Assembly (NCBI RefSeq): GCF_032116555.1
Contig: NZ_CP134949.1
Coordinates: 1,178,001 to 1,242,000, forward strand
Direction of reading: 5' to 3'
Length of the DNA: 64,000 bases
Source: Halobaculum sp. XH14
Lineage (GTDB): Archaea; Halobacteriota; Halobacteria; Halobacteriales; Haloferacaceae
The position numbers and the translations under genes were made by a program. Positions 1 through 8,534 of this stretch are shown piece after piece. Numbering within the stretch: position 1 is the first letter of the stretch; the number at the start of each line of letters is the position of its first letter. The notes beneath the pieces were generated by a model. That model did not search any database, was not told the origin of the DNA, and was given only the letters and a program-made list of their open reading frames with translations.

Positions 1-710
1 AGCTCCTCGGGCGAGCGGACCATCCGCGCGGTCGAGGTCGAGTCGCTGAACACCGTCTCGCCGTCCCGGAGGATCTCCATCGACATCACGAGGTCGGCGG
101 GATCGCCCACGGACGCCGGTGAGACGACGCACGGTCCGACCGAACAGCAGCGGTCGTAGATCTTCGCCTGCGGCAGGTACAGCGGGTTCTCGCCCTCGAT
201 GTCGCGGCTGCTGACGTCGTTACCGACGGTGTAGCCGACGATCTCGCCGTGGTGTAACACGACGGCGAGTTCGGGTTCGGGCGCGTTCCAGTCCGAGTCG
301 CCCCGAACGCCGACGGCCTCCCCGGGGCCGACGGTCCTGCTCGGGGTCGCCTTGAAGAAGATCTCGGGACGCTCGGCGTCGTAGACGTTCATGTAGATCT
401 CGGCCATCGAGCTCTCCTGTTCGCGCGCCTTCTCGCTGATCTCGTAGGTGACGCCCGCCGCCCAGACTTCGTCGGCCCGGACCGGACACAGCAGGTCGGA
501 CGCGAGGTCGCCCCGGGGGAGTTGCTCGGCTCCGGCGAGTCGGCGGCGCGCGATGTCGTCGACGGGCTCGCCGGCGAGGGAGGCGGCTCCCGCGAGGTCC
601 CGAAACCCGGTGAGTCCGGGGTGGGTCGACGTGAGATCATACACCCCGTCGCCGTCGTCGACGACGAGTCTCCGGACTGCCCCCTCAGCTGCGAGCTGGT
701 AGTACCGCAT
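1..710 (-). CDS. xacE: 2-keto-3-deoxy-pentonate dehydratase, FAH family (3' end outside window)
   Basis: About 236 residues are visible from ATG at 710 (MRYYQLAAEG) to the window edge, with no stop. The reading frame contains FFKATPSRTVGP (about 118-129), EPEL (145-148) and GNDVSSRDIEG (163-173), the conserved core and acidic metal-binding residues of the fumarylacetoacetate hydrolase superfamily. This pattern fits the haloarchaeal 2-keto-3-deoxyxylonate/arabinonate dehydratase of oxidative pentose degradation, which makes alpha-ketoglutarate semialdehyde. The divergent neighbour is the aldehyde dehydrogenase that would use that product, which supports the assignment. A TATA box at 732-739 places transcription within a few bases of the ATG. 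The exact substrate is inferred. Confidence 0.82.
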   Translation of the reverse strand, partial: MRYYQLAAEGAVRRLVVDDGDGVYDLTSTHPGLTGFRDLAGAASLAGEPVDDIARRRLAGAEQLPRGDLASDLLCPVRADEVWAAGVTYEISEKAREQESSMAEIYMNVYDAERPEIFFKATPSRTVGPGEAVGVRGDSDWNAPEPELAVVLHHGEIVGYTVGNDVSSRDIEGENPLYLPQAKIYDRCCSVGPCVVSPASVGDPADLVMSMEILRDGETVFSDSTSTARMVRSPEE

Positions 711-729
711 ACAGGAGACTCCAAGCAGT

Positions 730-741
730 CGTATAAATAAA
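730..741 (-). promoter_or_regulatory. TATA box of the xacE-like gene
   Basis: The AT-rich run GTATAAATAAAT lies 22-30 bases upstream of ATG 710 on the minus strand, in otherwise very GC-rich DNA. That spacing predicts a leaderless or nearly leaderless transcript, the usual haloarchaeal arrangement. Confidence 0.6.
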
Positions 742-890
742 TAGTGGTCAGTGGTCCGGCCGCTGTCAGGTACGGCCGGAACCGCTCGTGCCGGCAGCGA
801 CGCCGGCCTGACACGTGGATGGGGGTCCGACCGCCGAACTCGGGTCCGGCCACCGAAAGACCCAATATCGCGGGTGGGGCAGGTGATGGT

Positions 891-2342
891 ATGCCAGAAC
901 GTGACGGAAACTTCATCGACGGCGCGTGGACACAGGCGGAGTCGGGCGAGACGTTCGAGGTCGTGAACCCGGCACGGACCGACGAGGTCGTCTCGACGTT
1001 CCCGCTCTCGGACGAGTCGGACGCGGCGCGAGCGGTCGAGGCCGCCCGTGCGGCGGCCGACGACTGGGCGAACACGCCCGGCCCGGCCCGCGGGAAGATT
1101 CTCCGCGAGGCCGGGTCGCTGCTGGAGGACCGACGCGAGGACCTGGTTCAGTTGTTGACCCGCGAGGAGGGGAAGACCCACGACGAGGCGCGGCCGGAGG
1201 TGGTCCGGACCGTGGACATCTTCTACCACTACGCGGAGAAGGCGGCCGACTACGGCGGCACGGTCAAGGCCGCGAACTCGTCGCGGAAGACGCTCCACAC
1301 CCGGAAGGAGCCGCTCGGCGTCGCCGCGCTGATCACCCCCTGGAACTACCCCATCGCCATCCCGGCGTGGAAGCTCGCGCCCGCGCTCGCGGCCGGGAAC
1401 ACGGTCGTCATCAAGCCGGCCACCCAGGCACCGACGGTCGCGGCCGAAGTGGTCGGCGCGCTCGAGGAGGCGGGGCTCCCCGACGGCGTGGTGAACCTCG
1501 TCACCGGCCCGGGCAGCGCCGTCGGCGAGGCGTTCACGACCCACCCCGAGGTCGACGCGGTCTCGTTCACGGGGAGCGGCGTCGTCGGCACCGAGGTGTA
1601 CCGCGGCGCAACCGCCGAGGGCAAGCGCGCGCAGGCCGAGATGGGCGGGAAGAACCCGACCGTCGTGATGCCGAGCGCCGACCTCGACGAGGCGGTCTCC
1701 ATCGTGGGCGCCGGCGCGTTCGGCGTGACCGGCCAGGCGTGTACCGCCTGCTCGCGGGCCATCGTCCACGCCGACGTCTACGACGAGTTCGTCGCGGGCA
1801 TCGTCGACTACGCCGAGTCGCTCTCGGTCGGCGCGGGCGACGAGGGCAACGACATGGGGCCACAGATCAGCGAGGGCGAGCTGGAGGGGACCCTCGACTA
1901 CGTCGACGTGGCGAAGACGGAGGGCGCGACCCTGGCGACCGGCGGCGAGCGGCTCGAGGACGGCGAACACGCTGACGGCTTCTTCGTCGAGCCGACGGTG
2001 TTCGCCGACGTGGACAACGACAGCCGGCTCGCCCAGGAGGAGGTGTTCGGGCCGGTGCTCGCGGTGATCCGGGCCGAGGACTTCGAGGAGGCCGTGACCG
2101 CCGCGAACGACACCCGGTACGGGCTCTCGACCAGCATCGTCACCGACAGCCACGCCGAGGCGAACGAGTTCGTCGACCGCGCCGAGGCGGGCGTCGTCAA
2201 GGTGAACGAGAAGACGACCGGGCTGGAACTCCACGTCCCGTTCGGCGGGGTGAAGGAGTCCTCGACCAACACGTTCCGCGAACAGGGCGACGCGGGGCTC
2301 GACTTCTTCACCACGACGAAGACGGTGTACCGGAACTACTGA
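891..2342 (+). CDS. xacF: Aldehyde dehydrogenase, probable alpha-ketoglutarate semialdehyde dehydrogenase
   Basis: 483-residue NAD(P)-dependent aldehyde dehydrogenase of normal family length. The catalytic set is visible: Asn152 in TPWNYP, Lys175 in VVIKPA, Glu250 in AEMGGKNP and nucleophile Cys284 in GQACTACSR. I chose ATG 891 because it follows a Shine-Dalgarno-like AGGTGA and gives the family N-terminus; an in-frame extension to 744 is GC-biased noise. It would oxidise alpha-ketoglutarate semialdehyde to 2-oxoglutarate, the last step of haloarchaeal pentose oxidation. Divergent pairing with the xacE-like gene supports this, but substrate cannot be read from the sequence alone and a glycolaldehyde or other semialdehyde substrate is possible. 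Confidence 0.85.
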   Translation: MPERDGNFIDGAWTQAESGETFEVVNPARTDEVVSTFPLSDESDAARAVEAARAAADDWANTPGPARGKILREAGSLLEDRREDLVQLLTREEGKTHDEARPEVVRTVDIFYHYAEKAADYGGTVKAANSSRKTLHTRKEPLGVAALITPWNYPIAIPAWKLAPALAAGNTVVIKPATQAPTVAAEVVGALEEAGLPDGVVNLVTGPGSAVGEAFTTHPEVDAVSFTGSGVVGTEVYRGATAEGKRAQAEMGGKNPTVVMPSADLDEAVSIVGAGAFGVTGQACTACSRAIVHADVYDEFVAGIVDYAESLSVGAGDEGNDMGPQISEGELEGTLDYVDVAKTEGATLATGGERLEDGEHADGFFVEPTVFADVDNDSRLAQEEVFGPVLAVIRAEDFEEAVTAANDTRYGLSTSIVTDSHAEANEFVDRAEAGVVKVNEKTTGLELHVPFGGVKESSTNTFREQGDAGLDFFTTTKTVYRNY

Positions 2343-2382
2343 CCGGCACCGAACCCTCCCGTTTCCGGCGATCCGTTGCCTA

Positions 2383-3459
2383 CTACTCCTTCCCGCTCCG
2401 TTCGGAGTCCAGCACGGCCAGCATCCCGTTGAGGTAGCCGACCGCGTGGGCCCGTCCCCTGTGTTCCCAGTCCGTGTCGCCCTCCACGTGGGGGACGTGA
2501 TCCGGGATGACGAGGCCGTCGAAGCCGACGTCCAGCAGCGCGCGCAACACCGCCACCGAGTCGTAGTTCCCCTCGTCGAGGAACGTCTCGTTGAACGACG
2601 GCACCGACCCCTCGACGTCCCGGAAGTGGACGTAGAACAGCTTATCCCGCTCGCCGAACTGCCGGATGACCTCGATCACGTCCTCGCCCATCTCCGACCA
2701 GCAGCCGAGACAGAACTCCAGCCCGTGGTTCGGGCTGTCGACGACGTTCATCGCGCGCTCGAACGCCTCGAAGCTCCGGAACAACTGTGGGACGCCGCCG
2801 AGCGATTCCACCGGCGGATCGTTGGGATGGAGACAGAGCCGCACGCCCGCCTCCTCGGCCACCGGGACGAGTTCGCGGACGAAGTACTCGTAGTTCTCCC
2901 AGAGTTCGGCCTCGGAGTACTCCCTGTCGTGGGTGAGTTCGTCGTCGACCGCCGCGAGGTCGAACCCGGTCGCGGTCGCGCCGCCCCTGACCGGGACGGT
3001 CGTGTTCCGCCAGACGCCCGAGGGCATCCAGTGGTAGCCGAACGTCGGGATGCCCGCGCGCCCCATGTTGCGGACGGTGCGCTTCATCGAGGCCAGTTGC
3101 TCCTCCTTGCCCGGCAGGCCCAGCATGAGCTTGTCGTAAAACGAGACGGGCACGTTCTCGATGGCGTTGAGCGTGAGCCCCTCGGCCTCGACGCGCTCGC
3201 GGAGCGCGACGAGTTCCGCCTCGGACCACTCGCCATCGTCGCCCAGCGGCGGCGTCTCGTCGTCGGGCAGGTGCGGATAGTCCGGCGAGTACTGGTACAT
3301 GTTGAGCAGGACGTCCGTGACGCCGAGTTGCCGGCAGAAGCGGAGTTTCTCCGGCGTCGGATTCATGAACTGTCCGAGCCCCACCCGCATCGGGGGTGAC
3401 GGCGACTCGGTCGTCGGTGACTCCGCGACGTCGCTGTCCGAACTGGTCGGTCGGCCCAT
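2383..3459 (-). CDS. uxuA: Mannonate dehydratase family protein (UxuA-like), copy 1
   Basis: 358-residue TIM-barrel protein of the mannonate dehydratase family, which removes water from D-mannonate to give 2-keto-3-deoxygluconate. Metal and catalytic signatures are in order: LHPNDPP, FCLGCWSEMG, VHFRDVEG and IPDHVPHVEGD. Start ATG 3459 adds a 23-residue Ser/Pro-rich tail (MGRPTSSDSD) before the conserved MRVGLGQF. The internal ATG at 3390 is an equally good start and matches the start inferred for the second copy. It is convergent with xacF and shares an AT-rich promoter region with the divergent PPC-domain gene. With the nearby SDR reductase it would complete a fructuronate-mannonate-KDG route; the substrate is inferred from family. 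Confidence 0.8.
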   Translation of the reverse strand: MGRPTSSDSDVAESPTTESPSPPMRVGLGQFMNPTPEKLRFCRQLGVTDVLLNMYQYSPDYPHLPDDETPPLGDDGEWSEAELVALRERVEAEGLTLNAIENVPVSFYDKLMLGLPGKEEQLASMKRTVRNMGRAGIPTFGYHWMPSGVWRNTTVPVRGGATATGFDLAAVDDELTHDREYSEAELWENYEYFVRELVPVAEEAGVRLCLHPNDPPVESLGGVPQLFRSFEAFERAMNVVDSPNHGLEFCLGCWSEMGEDVIEVIRQFGERDKLFYVHFRDVEGSVPSFNETFLDEGNYDSVAVLRALLDVGFDGLVIPDHVPHVEGDTDWEHRGRAHAVGYLNGMLAVLDSERSGKE

Positions 3460-3518
3460 GCCCGTCCCTCGCCGCACGGGGGGATAACAGTTTCCGGCGG
3501 TCCGGGGCCGGTCCGCCG

Positions 3519-3555
3519 GCACATTCATAAGAAATATGACGTAATAGTTAACCCC
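3519..3555. promoter_or_regulatory. AT-rich divergent promoter between uxuA copy 1 and the PPC-domain gene
   Basis: The segment containing TTCATAAGAAATATGACG and TAATAGTTAA is the only AT-rich stretch between the two divergent genes. TATA-like hexamers can be read on both strands at suitable distances from ATG 3459 (minus) and ATG 3591 (plus). A shared regulator site is likely but no clear operator palindrome is seen. Confidence 0.45.
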
Positions 3556-3575
3556 CCGCGTTTCCACGCCATCAG

Positions 3576-3590
3576 TGTAGGGAAACTACA
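3576..3590 (+). other. Small hairpin abutting a start codon
   Basis: TGTAG-GGAAA-CTACA forms a perfect 5-bp stem whose last base touches ATG 3591. If transcription starts at about 3565, the hairpin lies wholly in the leader and would affect access to the start codon. The stem is short and could be chance. Confidence 0.3.
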
Positions 3591-4025
3591 ATGGAGACAT
3601 TCGAATCCAACGACGAGCACATCTTCGTCCGACTCGACCCCGGCGACTACGCGCTGGAGTCCATCACGGAGGCATGCGCGAAACACGACGTCGACTCCGG
3701 CGTCGTCGTCTCGGGCATCGGCACGTTCCGCAACCTGAACATCCACTACGTCCCGACGACGGACTTCCCCTCGGAGAAGTCCGAGCGCAACACGTTCCTC
3801 GACCTCGACGGCGCGTGGGAGGTCGGCACCATCGACGGCGCGATCGCGGACGGCGACCCGCACCTCCACGTCATCGCCTACAACGGCGAGGAGACGCTGG
3901 CGGGCCACCTCGAGAACGAGTGTGAGGTTCACATCCTCAGCGAACTCGTCATCCGTCGAATCGACGGCCCCGCGCTGACCCGGCGGCCGAACGAGAAGAA
4001 CGTCGGCACCCTGCAGCGCCGGTAG
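3591..4025 (+). CDS. PPC/DUF296-domain protein
   Basis: 144-residue single-domain protein of the plant-and-prokaryote-conserved (PPC, DUF296) fold. The motifs SGIGTFRNLNIHY (about 40-52), ADGDPHLHV (86-94, metal-ligand-like histidines) and GHLENECEVH are typical. Prokaryotic members are trimeric; some are annotated as DNA-binding but most have no known activity. It lies 31 bases before the SDR gene on the same strand and opposite a mannonate dehydratase, so a role in sugar-acid metabolism or its control is likely. That role is an inference from position. Confidence 0.75.
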   Translation: METFESNDEHIFVRLDPGDYALESITEACAKHDVDSGVVVSGIGTFRNLNIHYVPTTDFPSEKSERNTFLDLDGAWEVGTIDGAIADGDPHLHVIAYNGEETLAGHLENECEVHILSELVIRRIDGPALTRRPNEKNVGTLQRR

Positions 4026-4056
4026 GGCCGACGAACCAACTGTCCCACTTTCACTC

Positions 4057-4821
4057 ATGCCCGAGTATCCAAAGGTAACAGTCGACGGCAAGACCGCCGT
4101 GGTCATCGGCGGAACGAGCGGCATCGGCGAGGCCATCGCGCTCGCGTTCGCGGAGGACGGGGCCGACGTGGTGGCGACGAGCAGGCGGGCCGACGCGGTG
4201 GCCGACACCGCCGAGCGGGTCCGGGACCACGGCGCGCGGACCGTCGAGACGACGTGTGACGTGACCGACCGCGACTCCATCGAGGCGATGCGCGACGCGG
4301 TCCTCGAGGAGTTCGGTTCGGTGGACGTGCTCGTCAACTCGGCGGGCGTCGCGGCCCGGACCGAGTTCCTCGACCTCACCGTCGAGGACTGGAACAGGGT
4401 CATCGACGTCGACCTCAACGGGACGTTCCACGCCTGCCAGTTGTTCGGCCGCGTGATGGATGAGGGGAGCATCATCAACGTCTCCTCGATGTCGGCGGAC
4501 CTCGCGCGCGAACGGCTACTGCCGTACTGTGCGGCCAAGTCCGGCGTGAACGCGCTCACGCGCTGTGCCTCGCGGGAACTGGCGCCGGACGTCCGCGTGA
4601 ACGCCATCGCGCCCGGCTTCGTGATGACGCCGCTCACCGAGGAGGAGTACAGCGAGGGCTCGGAACTCCGGCGCGGCATCGACGAGCGCGCGGTGCTCGG
4701 CCGCGTCGCCGAGCGGGAGGAGATCACCGGCACCGCCGTCTACCTGGCTTCGGACGCGTCGAGCTACACGACCGGGGAGGTGCTGTTCGTCGACGGCGGC
4801 TTCACCAGGAACGCGCTCTGA
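4057..4821 (+). CDS. Short-chain dehydrogenase/reductase, possible fructuronate/mannonate oxidoreductase
   Basis: 254-residue classical SDR. The Rossmann motif GGTSGIG lies at 18-24, NSAG at 94-97, Asn121, Ser143/144 and catalytic Tyr157-x3-Lys161 (YCAAK). ATSRR after the second beta strand suggests NADP preference. The C-terminus has the family DGGF motif. It follows the PPC-domain gene in an apparent operon and is close to mannonate dehydratase. Reduction of fructuronate to mannonate is therefore a reasonable proposal, but many SDRs act on polyols or keto acids and the substrate cannot be read from sequence. Confidence 0.8.
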   Translation: MPEYPKVTVDGKTAVVIGGTSGIGEAIALAFAEDGADVVATSRRADAVADTAERVRDHGARTVETTCDVTDRDSIEAMRDAVLEEFGSVDVLVNSAGVAARTEFLDLTVEDWNRVIDVDLNGTFHACQLFGRVMDEGSIINVSSMSADLARERLLPYCAAKSGVNALTRCASRELAPDVRVNAIAPGFVMTPLTEEEYSEGSELRRGIDERAVLGRVAEREEITGTAVYLASDASSYTTGEVLFVDGGFTRNAL

Positions 4822-4950
4822 TCGGCGCCGGGACCGCGACCCGGACCGCCGGTCGGCGTGACCATCGAGCCGGGAACGACCACGATTACTCCCTCCGAAT
4901 TTCGGCGTCAGAGCCCTCACGACGCCGATTCCCTCCAAACACGATGAATA

Positions 4951-4970
4951 TTACAGATAGATATATATGG
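4951..4970 (+). promoter_or_regulatory. Promoter of the sugar ABC transporter operon
   Basis: TTACAGATAGATATATATGG contains a strong TATA box at about 4959-4968. Initiation about 25 bases on would fall near 4990, just before ATG 4998, arguing against the further-upstream in-frame ATG at 4944. Confidence 0.6.
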
Positions 4971-4997
4971 GGTGGTGGTCAACGGAGAATCGGAGCT

Positions 4998-6503
4998 ATG
5001 GCACGAGGTAGCAATCCGAACGGTAGTGGTAGAGCCATGCGTCGTCGCAGATTCCTGGCGGGTGCGGGGGCGACGGGCGTCGCGCTGACCGCCGGCTGTG
5101 CCGGCGACGGCGGGAACGGCGGCGACGGAACACCGACCGACTCGTCCGACGGGGGCGGCGGCAACGGAACGACGATGGGCGACTCGAACGGGAACCGCTG
5201 GGACGGCGTCACCGTCGTCTACTGGAACCGGTTCCACAACAACTCCGGCCAGGCGGCCGAGGCCATCAGAGGCGCGATCAGCAGCTTCGAGGAGGAGACC
5301 GGCGCGACCGTCGAGGTCGACTACTCCTCGGGCGAACCGGGCCAGCGGTGGCTCACCCTGGCGCGCGAGGGGGAGCGGCCCCACATCATGGACCAGGTGT
5401 CCGGGCAGGTCGGCCCGTTCGCGGAACTCGGCATCGCCAAGCCGTTCAGCGAGTACAGTCACCTGTTTAGCGACGAGCTGATCGAGCACACGTCGTGGTT
5501 CATGGACGTCCTGGGCGAACAGGCGTACGCCGGGTTCGGCGGGCAGGCCTACGAGTTCAAGTTCAGCAGCGAGTCCGCGCGGCTGTTTCTCGCCCGACGC
5601 GACCACCTGGAGGCGGCCGGGCTCAGCCCGGAGGACGACTTCCCGCCGACCGACTTCGAACACAGCGTCGAGATCGCCCAGACCATGCAGGAGGACGGTC
5701 CGGGCAACTACGGCTGGCAGATCTACGGGTCGAGCGGCGACGTGACCGACACGTGTACCGAGGACTGGCCGGTCGCCCAGGCGGGACAGGCCGGTAAGAT
5801 CCTGAACGAGGACTGGTCGGACACCCAGATCGACGACGAGCCGATCAAGCAGACGTACGAGAACTTCGTCTCCCTGCACACCGAGTATGAACTCTCGAGC
5901 CCGGGGACGGTGTCCCAGTCCGACGAGGACGGCACGCAGTTGCTCATTCAGGGCGAGGCGAGCATGACACAGGTCCCGTCCGCGACGTACGCGGACCTGC
6001 TCGCCAACGCGGAGGACCAGGTCATGGACGGCAACTTCGTCTTCGGCGCGCCGTGGAAGGGCGAGTCGGGTGCGCGGGGCATCATCGGCGGCGACGGCGT
6101 CGTCTTCGTGAACCCGCCGGACGGCGCGGACCAGAACGAGTGGGACGAGGCACAGGAGGCCGCGGCGGACCTCCTCGAGAACTACCTCTACCACTCGGTG
6201 GACTTCCAGCGGCGGATGTTCAGCACCATCGGCGGCGGCCCGCTCCGCGACGACGTCTCCACGGAGGACATCATGGGCGCGGTCGACGACCCGACCGGGT
6301 ACGAACAGACGAACATCATCGAGGCGTCCGAGCTGGGGACGTTCGACCAGGAGGACTACTACCTGCAGGAGGCCGCGCCGTTCTTCGGCCAGATCCAGCA
6401 GGGGATCATGCCCGGCTACATCCAGCAGGCGCTGCAGGGACAGATCACCGCGCGGGACGCGCTGGACCAGGCCGCCGAGGAGGCGCGCGCCCAGTTCTTC
6501 TGA
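4998..6503 (+). CDS. Sugar ABC transporter substrate-binding lipoprotein (Tat-exported)
   Basis: 501-residue extracellular solute-binding protein of the MalE/UgpB type. The N-terminus has a twin-arginine stretch (RRRRFLAG, 15-22), a hydrophobic core and a lipobox ending at Cys34 (LTAGC), followed by a Gly/Asp/Thr-rich linker, the usual haloarchaeal way of anchoring a binding protein. Start 4998 is chosen from the TATA position and the CGGAG just upstream; ATG 5037 is the alternative. It heads the importer operon and lies inside the sugar-acid cluster, so a uronate, aldonate or pentose ligand is likely. The ligand is unknown. Confidence 0.88.
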   Translation: MARGSNPNGSGRAMRRRRFLAGAGATGVALTAGCAGDGGNGGDGTPTDSSDGGGGNGTTMGDSNGNRWDGVTVVYWNRFHNNSGQAAEAIRGAISSFEEETGATVEVDYSSGEPGQRWLTLAREGERPHIMDQVSGQVGPFAELGIAKPFSEYSHLFSDELIEHTSWFMDVLGEQAYAGFGGQAYEFKFSSESARLFLARRDHLEAAGLSPEDDFPPTDFEHSVEIAQTMQEDGPGNYGWQIYGSSGDVTDTCTEDWPVAQAGQAGKILNEDWSDTQIDDEPIKQTYENFVSLHTEYELSSPGTVSQSDEDGTQLLIQGEASMTQVPSATYADLLANAEDQVMDGNFVFGAPWKGESGARGIIGGDGVVFVNPPDGADQNEWDEAQEAAADLLENYLYHSVDFQRRMFSTIGGGPLRDDVSTEDIMGAVDDPTGYEQTNIIEASELGTFDQEDYYLQEAAPFFGQIQQGIMPGYIQQALQGQITARDALDQAAEEARAQFF

Positions 6504-6518
6504 CCTGCGACGGCTCAG

Positions 6519-6537
6519 GGGGAAACAGTTATTCCCC
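6519..6537 (+). terminator. Intercistronic hairpin after the binding-protein gene
   Basis: GGGGAA-acagtta-TTCCCC is a perfect 6-bp stem with a 7-base loop, 16 bases after the binding-protein stop and followed by a pyrimidine-rich tract. Such hairpins between binding-protein and permease genes often stabilise the upstream message or partly terminate, giving excess binding protein. Function here is inferred. Confidence 0.5.
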
Positions 6538-6563
6538 TCCGATTTCTCCTTCTTCATATCGCC

Positions 6564-7499
6564 ATGCTAGGTGTGACCACTAACCTGTCGGTTTTCCGGC
6601 AGCGTGCAATCAACGCGAAGCAAGTCCTGCGGCGGGACTGGCTCACGTACAGCATGCTGCTCCCGGTGCTCGTCATCATGGGCACGCTCGTCTGGGGATC
6701 GCTGCTCGACGGCATCTGGATGAGCTTCCACGAGTTCGACTTCCTCGGGCGGCGCGTCTGGGTCGGCCTCGACAACTACGCGTACGTCCTGGGCTGGGAC
6801 ACGTTCTGGACGTCGCTGAAGGCGACGATCATCTTCGGCACCGTCACGTTCTCCCAGCTGCTCATCGCGCTGATCGCCGCCGTCGCCGTCAAGCACGCGC
6901 GGTTCCGTGATTACCTGAGCGCACTGTTCGTGATACCGTACACGATTCCGGGACTGGTCTCCGGGACGATGTGGGTGTTCATCCTCCACCCCGACCTGGG
7001 ACCGATCTTCCCGCTCCTGGTCGATTACGGGATCATCAACGAGACGATCTATTGGGGGACGAGCGGCGACACGGCGATGGCCGTCATCATGTTCGCGGCG
7101 ACGTGGGCGTACTGGCCCCTCGCGTTCATCATCCTCACGGCCTCGCTCGACGGGATTCCCGAGGAACACTACGAGACCGCGCGGGTGTACGGCGCGAGCA
7201 AGGTGCAGGCGTTCTTCCACATCACGCTGCCCCAGATGAAGGGTGCCATCCTCATCGCGGTCAGCCTGCGGACCATCTACAACCTCACGAAGGTGAGCCA
7301 GCCGCTCCAGATCACCGGCGGCGGTCCGGGGTTCGACACGTCCGTGCTCGGCATCCTCGTCTACCGGTTCACCGAGGGGTCCCAGCGCTTCGGGCTCGCG
7401 ATGACGGTGGGCGTGATCCTCGTCATCGTCACGATGATGTTCGTGATCCCCTACATCCGCTCGTTCGAGCGTGACACCAACACGGGTGGTGTGGCATGA
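6564..7499 (+). CDS. Sugar ABC transporter permease (MalF type)
   Basis: 311-residue integral membrane protein with about six hydrophobic segments. The cytoplasmic EAA loop is seen as ETARVYGASKVQAFFHITLP (about 209-228), the site that docks onto the ATPase. The N-terminus is short and lacks the extra periplasmic domain of E. coli MalF. It overlaps the next permease by ATGA, indicating translational coupling. It pairs with the MalG-type permease to form the membrane channel. Confidence 0.9.
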   Translation: MLGVTTNLSVFRQRAINAKQVLRRDWLTYSMLLPVLVIMGTLVWGSLLDGIWMSFHEFDFLGRRVWVGLDNYAYVLGWDTFWTSLKATIIFGTVTFSQLLIALIAAVAVKHARFRDYLSALFVIPYTIPGLVSGTMWVFILHPDLGPIFPLLVDYGIINETIYWGTSGDTAMAVIMFAATWAYWPLAFIILTASLDGIPEEHYETARVYGASKVQAFFHITLPQMKGAILIAVSLRTIYNLTKVSQPLQITGGGPGFDTSVLGILVYRFTEGSQRFGLAMTVGVILVIVTMMFVIPYIRSFERDTNTGGVA

Positions 7500-8353
7500 G
7501 GCTGAGCGTCGACACGCTGACCGGCGCACGGTTCGACCTCGAGGACCTCGTCTTCAGGTCCTCAGTGTACCTGGTCATCGCCGGGCTGGCCGCGCTCGTG
7601 CTCATCCCCCTGGTCATCGTCGTCGCCGTGGCGTTCACGCCGTCGAGCGAACTGTTCGAGAACCCGGCGGTCTGGTTGCCGTCCGAGCCGACGACCCAGT
7701 ACTGGAGCGAGGGGTTCGTCGAACTCCAGGAGGGGCTGATCCACAGCTTCGTCATCTCCGTCGGGACCGCCGTCATCGCGCTGTTCGTGACGATCCCGGG
7801 CGCGTACGTGTTCGGTCGCAAGGAGTTCTTCGGCAAGCGCTTCGTCTTCTACGCGATCATCCTCTCGCTGCTGTTCCCCTCGATCGTGCTCGTCGTGCCG
7901 GTGACGGCACGGTGGCTCGAGTGGGGGCTGTACAACTCCTACCACGGGCTCTGGATCGCGTTCCAGATCTTCATCACCCCCTTCGCCATCTGGATCCTCC
8001 GGGACTACTTCAGCAAGCTCCCGGAGAACCTTGAGGAGGCCGCACAGGTGTACGGCTGCACCGAGTTCGGCGCGTTCGTGCGCGTCATCCTCCCCATCGC
8101 GCGCCCGGCGCTCATCGCGGTCGGGTTCCTGGCGTTTCTGAACGGCTGGAACGAGTTCCTGTTCGCCAACCTGCTCACGACGAGCAGCGGGGTCCAGCCC
8201 GCCATCGTCGTGCTCTACTCGACGCTCCACGGCGGGCAGGGCGAGAGCATCGCCTGGGGCATCCTGATGGCCGAGGCCATCATCATCGGCACGCCGCCCG
8301 CGGTCCTCTACTTCGTCGCCCAGCGCGGGCTCAGGGGGACGTTCGGCGCGTAG
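7496..8353 (+). CDS. Sugar ABC transporter permease (MalG type)
   Basis: 285-residue membrane protein with six predicted helices. The EAA loop is EEAAQVYGCTEFGAFVRVIL (about 179-198), followed by LPIARPAL. The start codon overlaps the stop of the preceding permease (ATGA). It is the second half of the heterodimeric channel. Confidence 0.9.
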   Translation: MRLSVDTLTGARFDLEDLVFRSSVYLVIAGLAALVLIPLVIVVAVAFTPSSELFENPAVWLPSEPTTQYWSEGFVELQEGLIHSFVISVGTAVIALFVTIPGAYVFGRKEFFGKRFVFYAIILSLLFPSIVLVVPVTARWLEWGLYNSYHGLWIAFQIFITPFAIWILRDYFSKLPENLEEAAQVYGCTEFGAFVRVILPIARPALIAVGFLAFLNGWNEFLFANLLTTSSGVQPAIVVLYSTLHGGQGESIAWGILMAEAIIIGTPPAVLYFVAQRGLRGTFGA

Positions 8354-8534
8354 TCGCTCCCGACTTCCCCGGCCGGCACGACCCTCCCGCGGTTTTCCAC
8401 GACCACGTCACGAGTCGACGAGTGGCCCGACTCCGCGAGGTCTCGCTCACGACTCGACGGGGCTCGCCACTCCGATCCGGTCATGCAAAGAGTTAACAGT
8501 CCCCGATTAGTCTCTCCATCAAGGTAGTACGGAG

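Noticed and set aside
744-890. N-terminal extension of the aldehyde dehydrogenase to ATG 744
   Set aside because: The extra 49 residues are Arg/Pro-rich and outside the family; a Shine-Dalgarno-like sequence and the family N-terminus support ATG 891.
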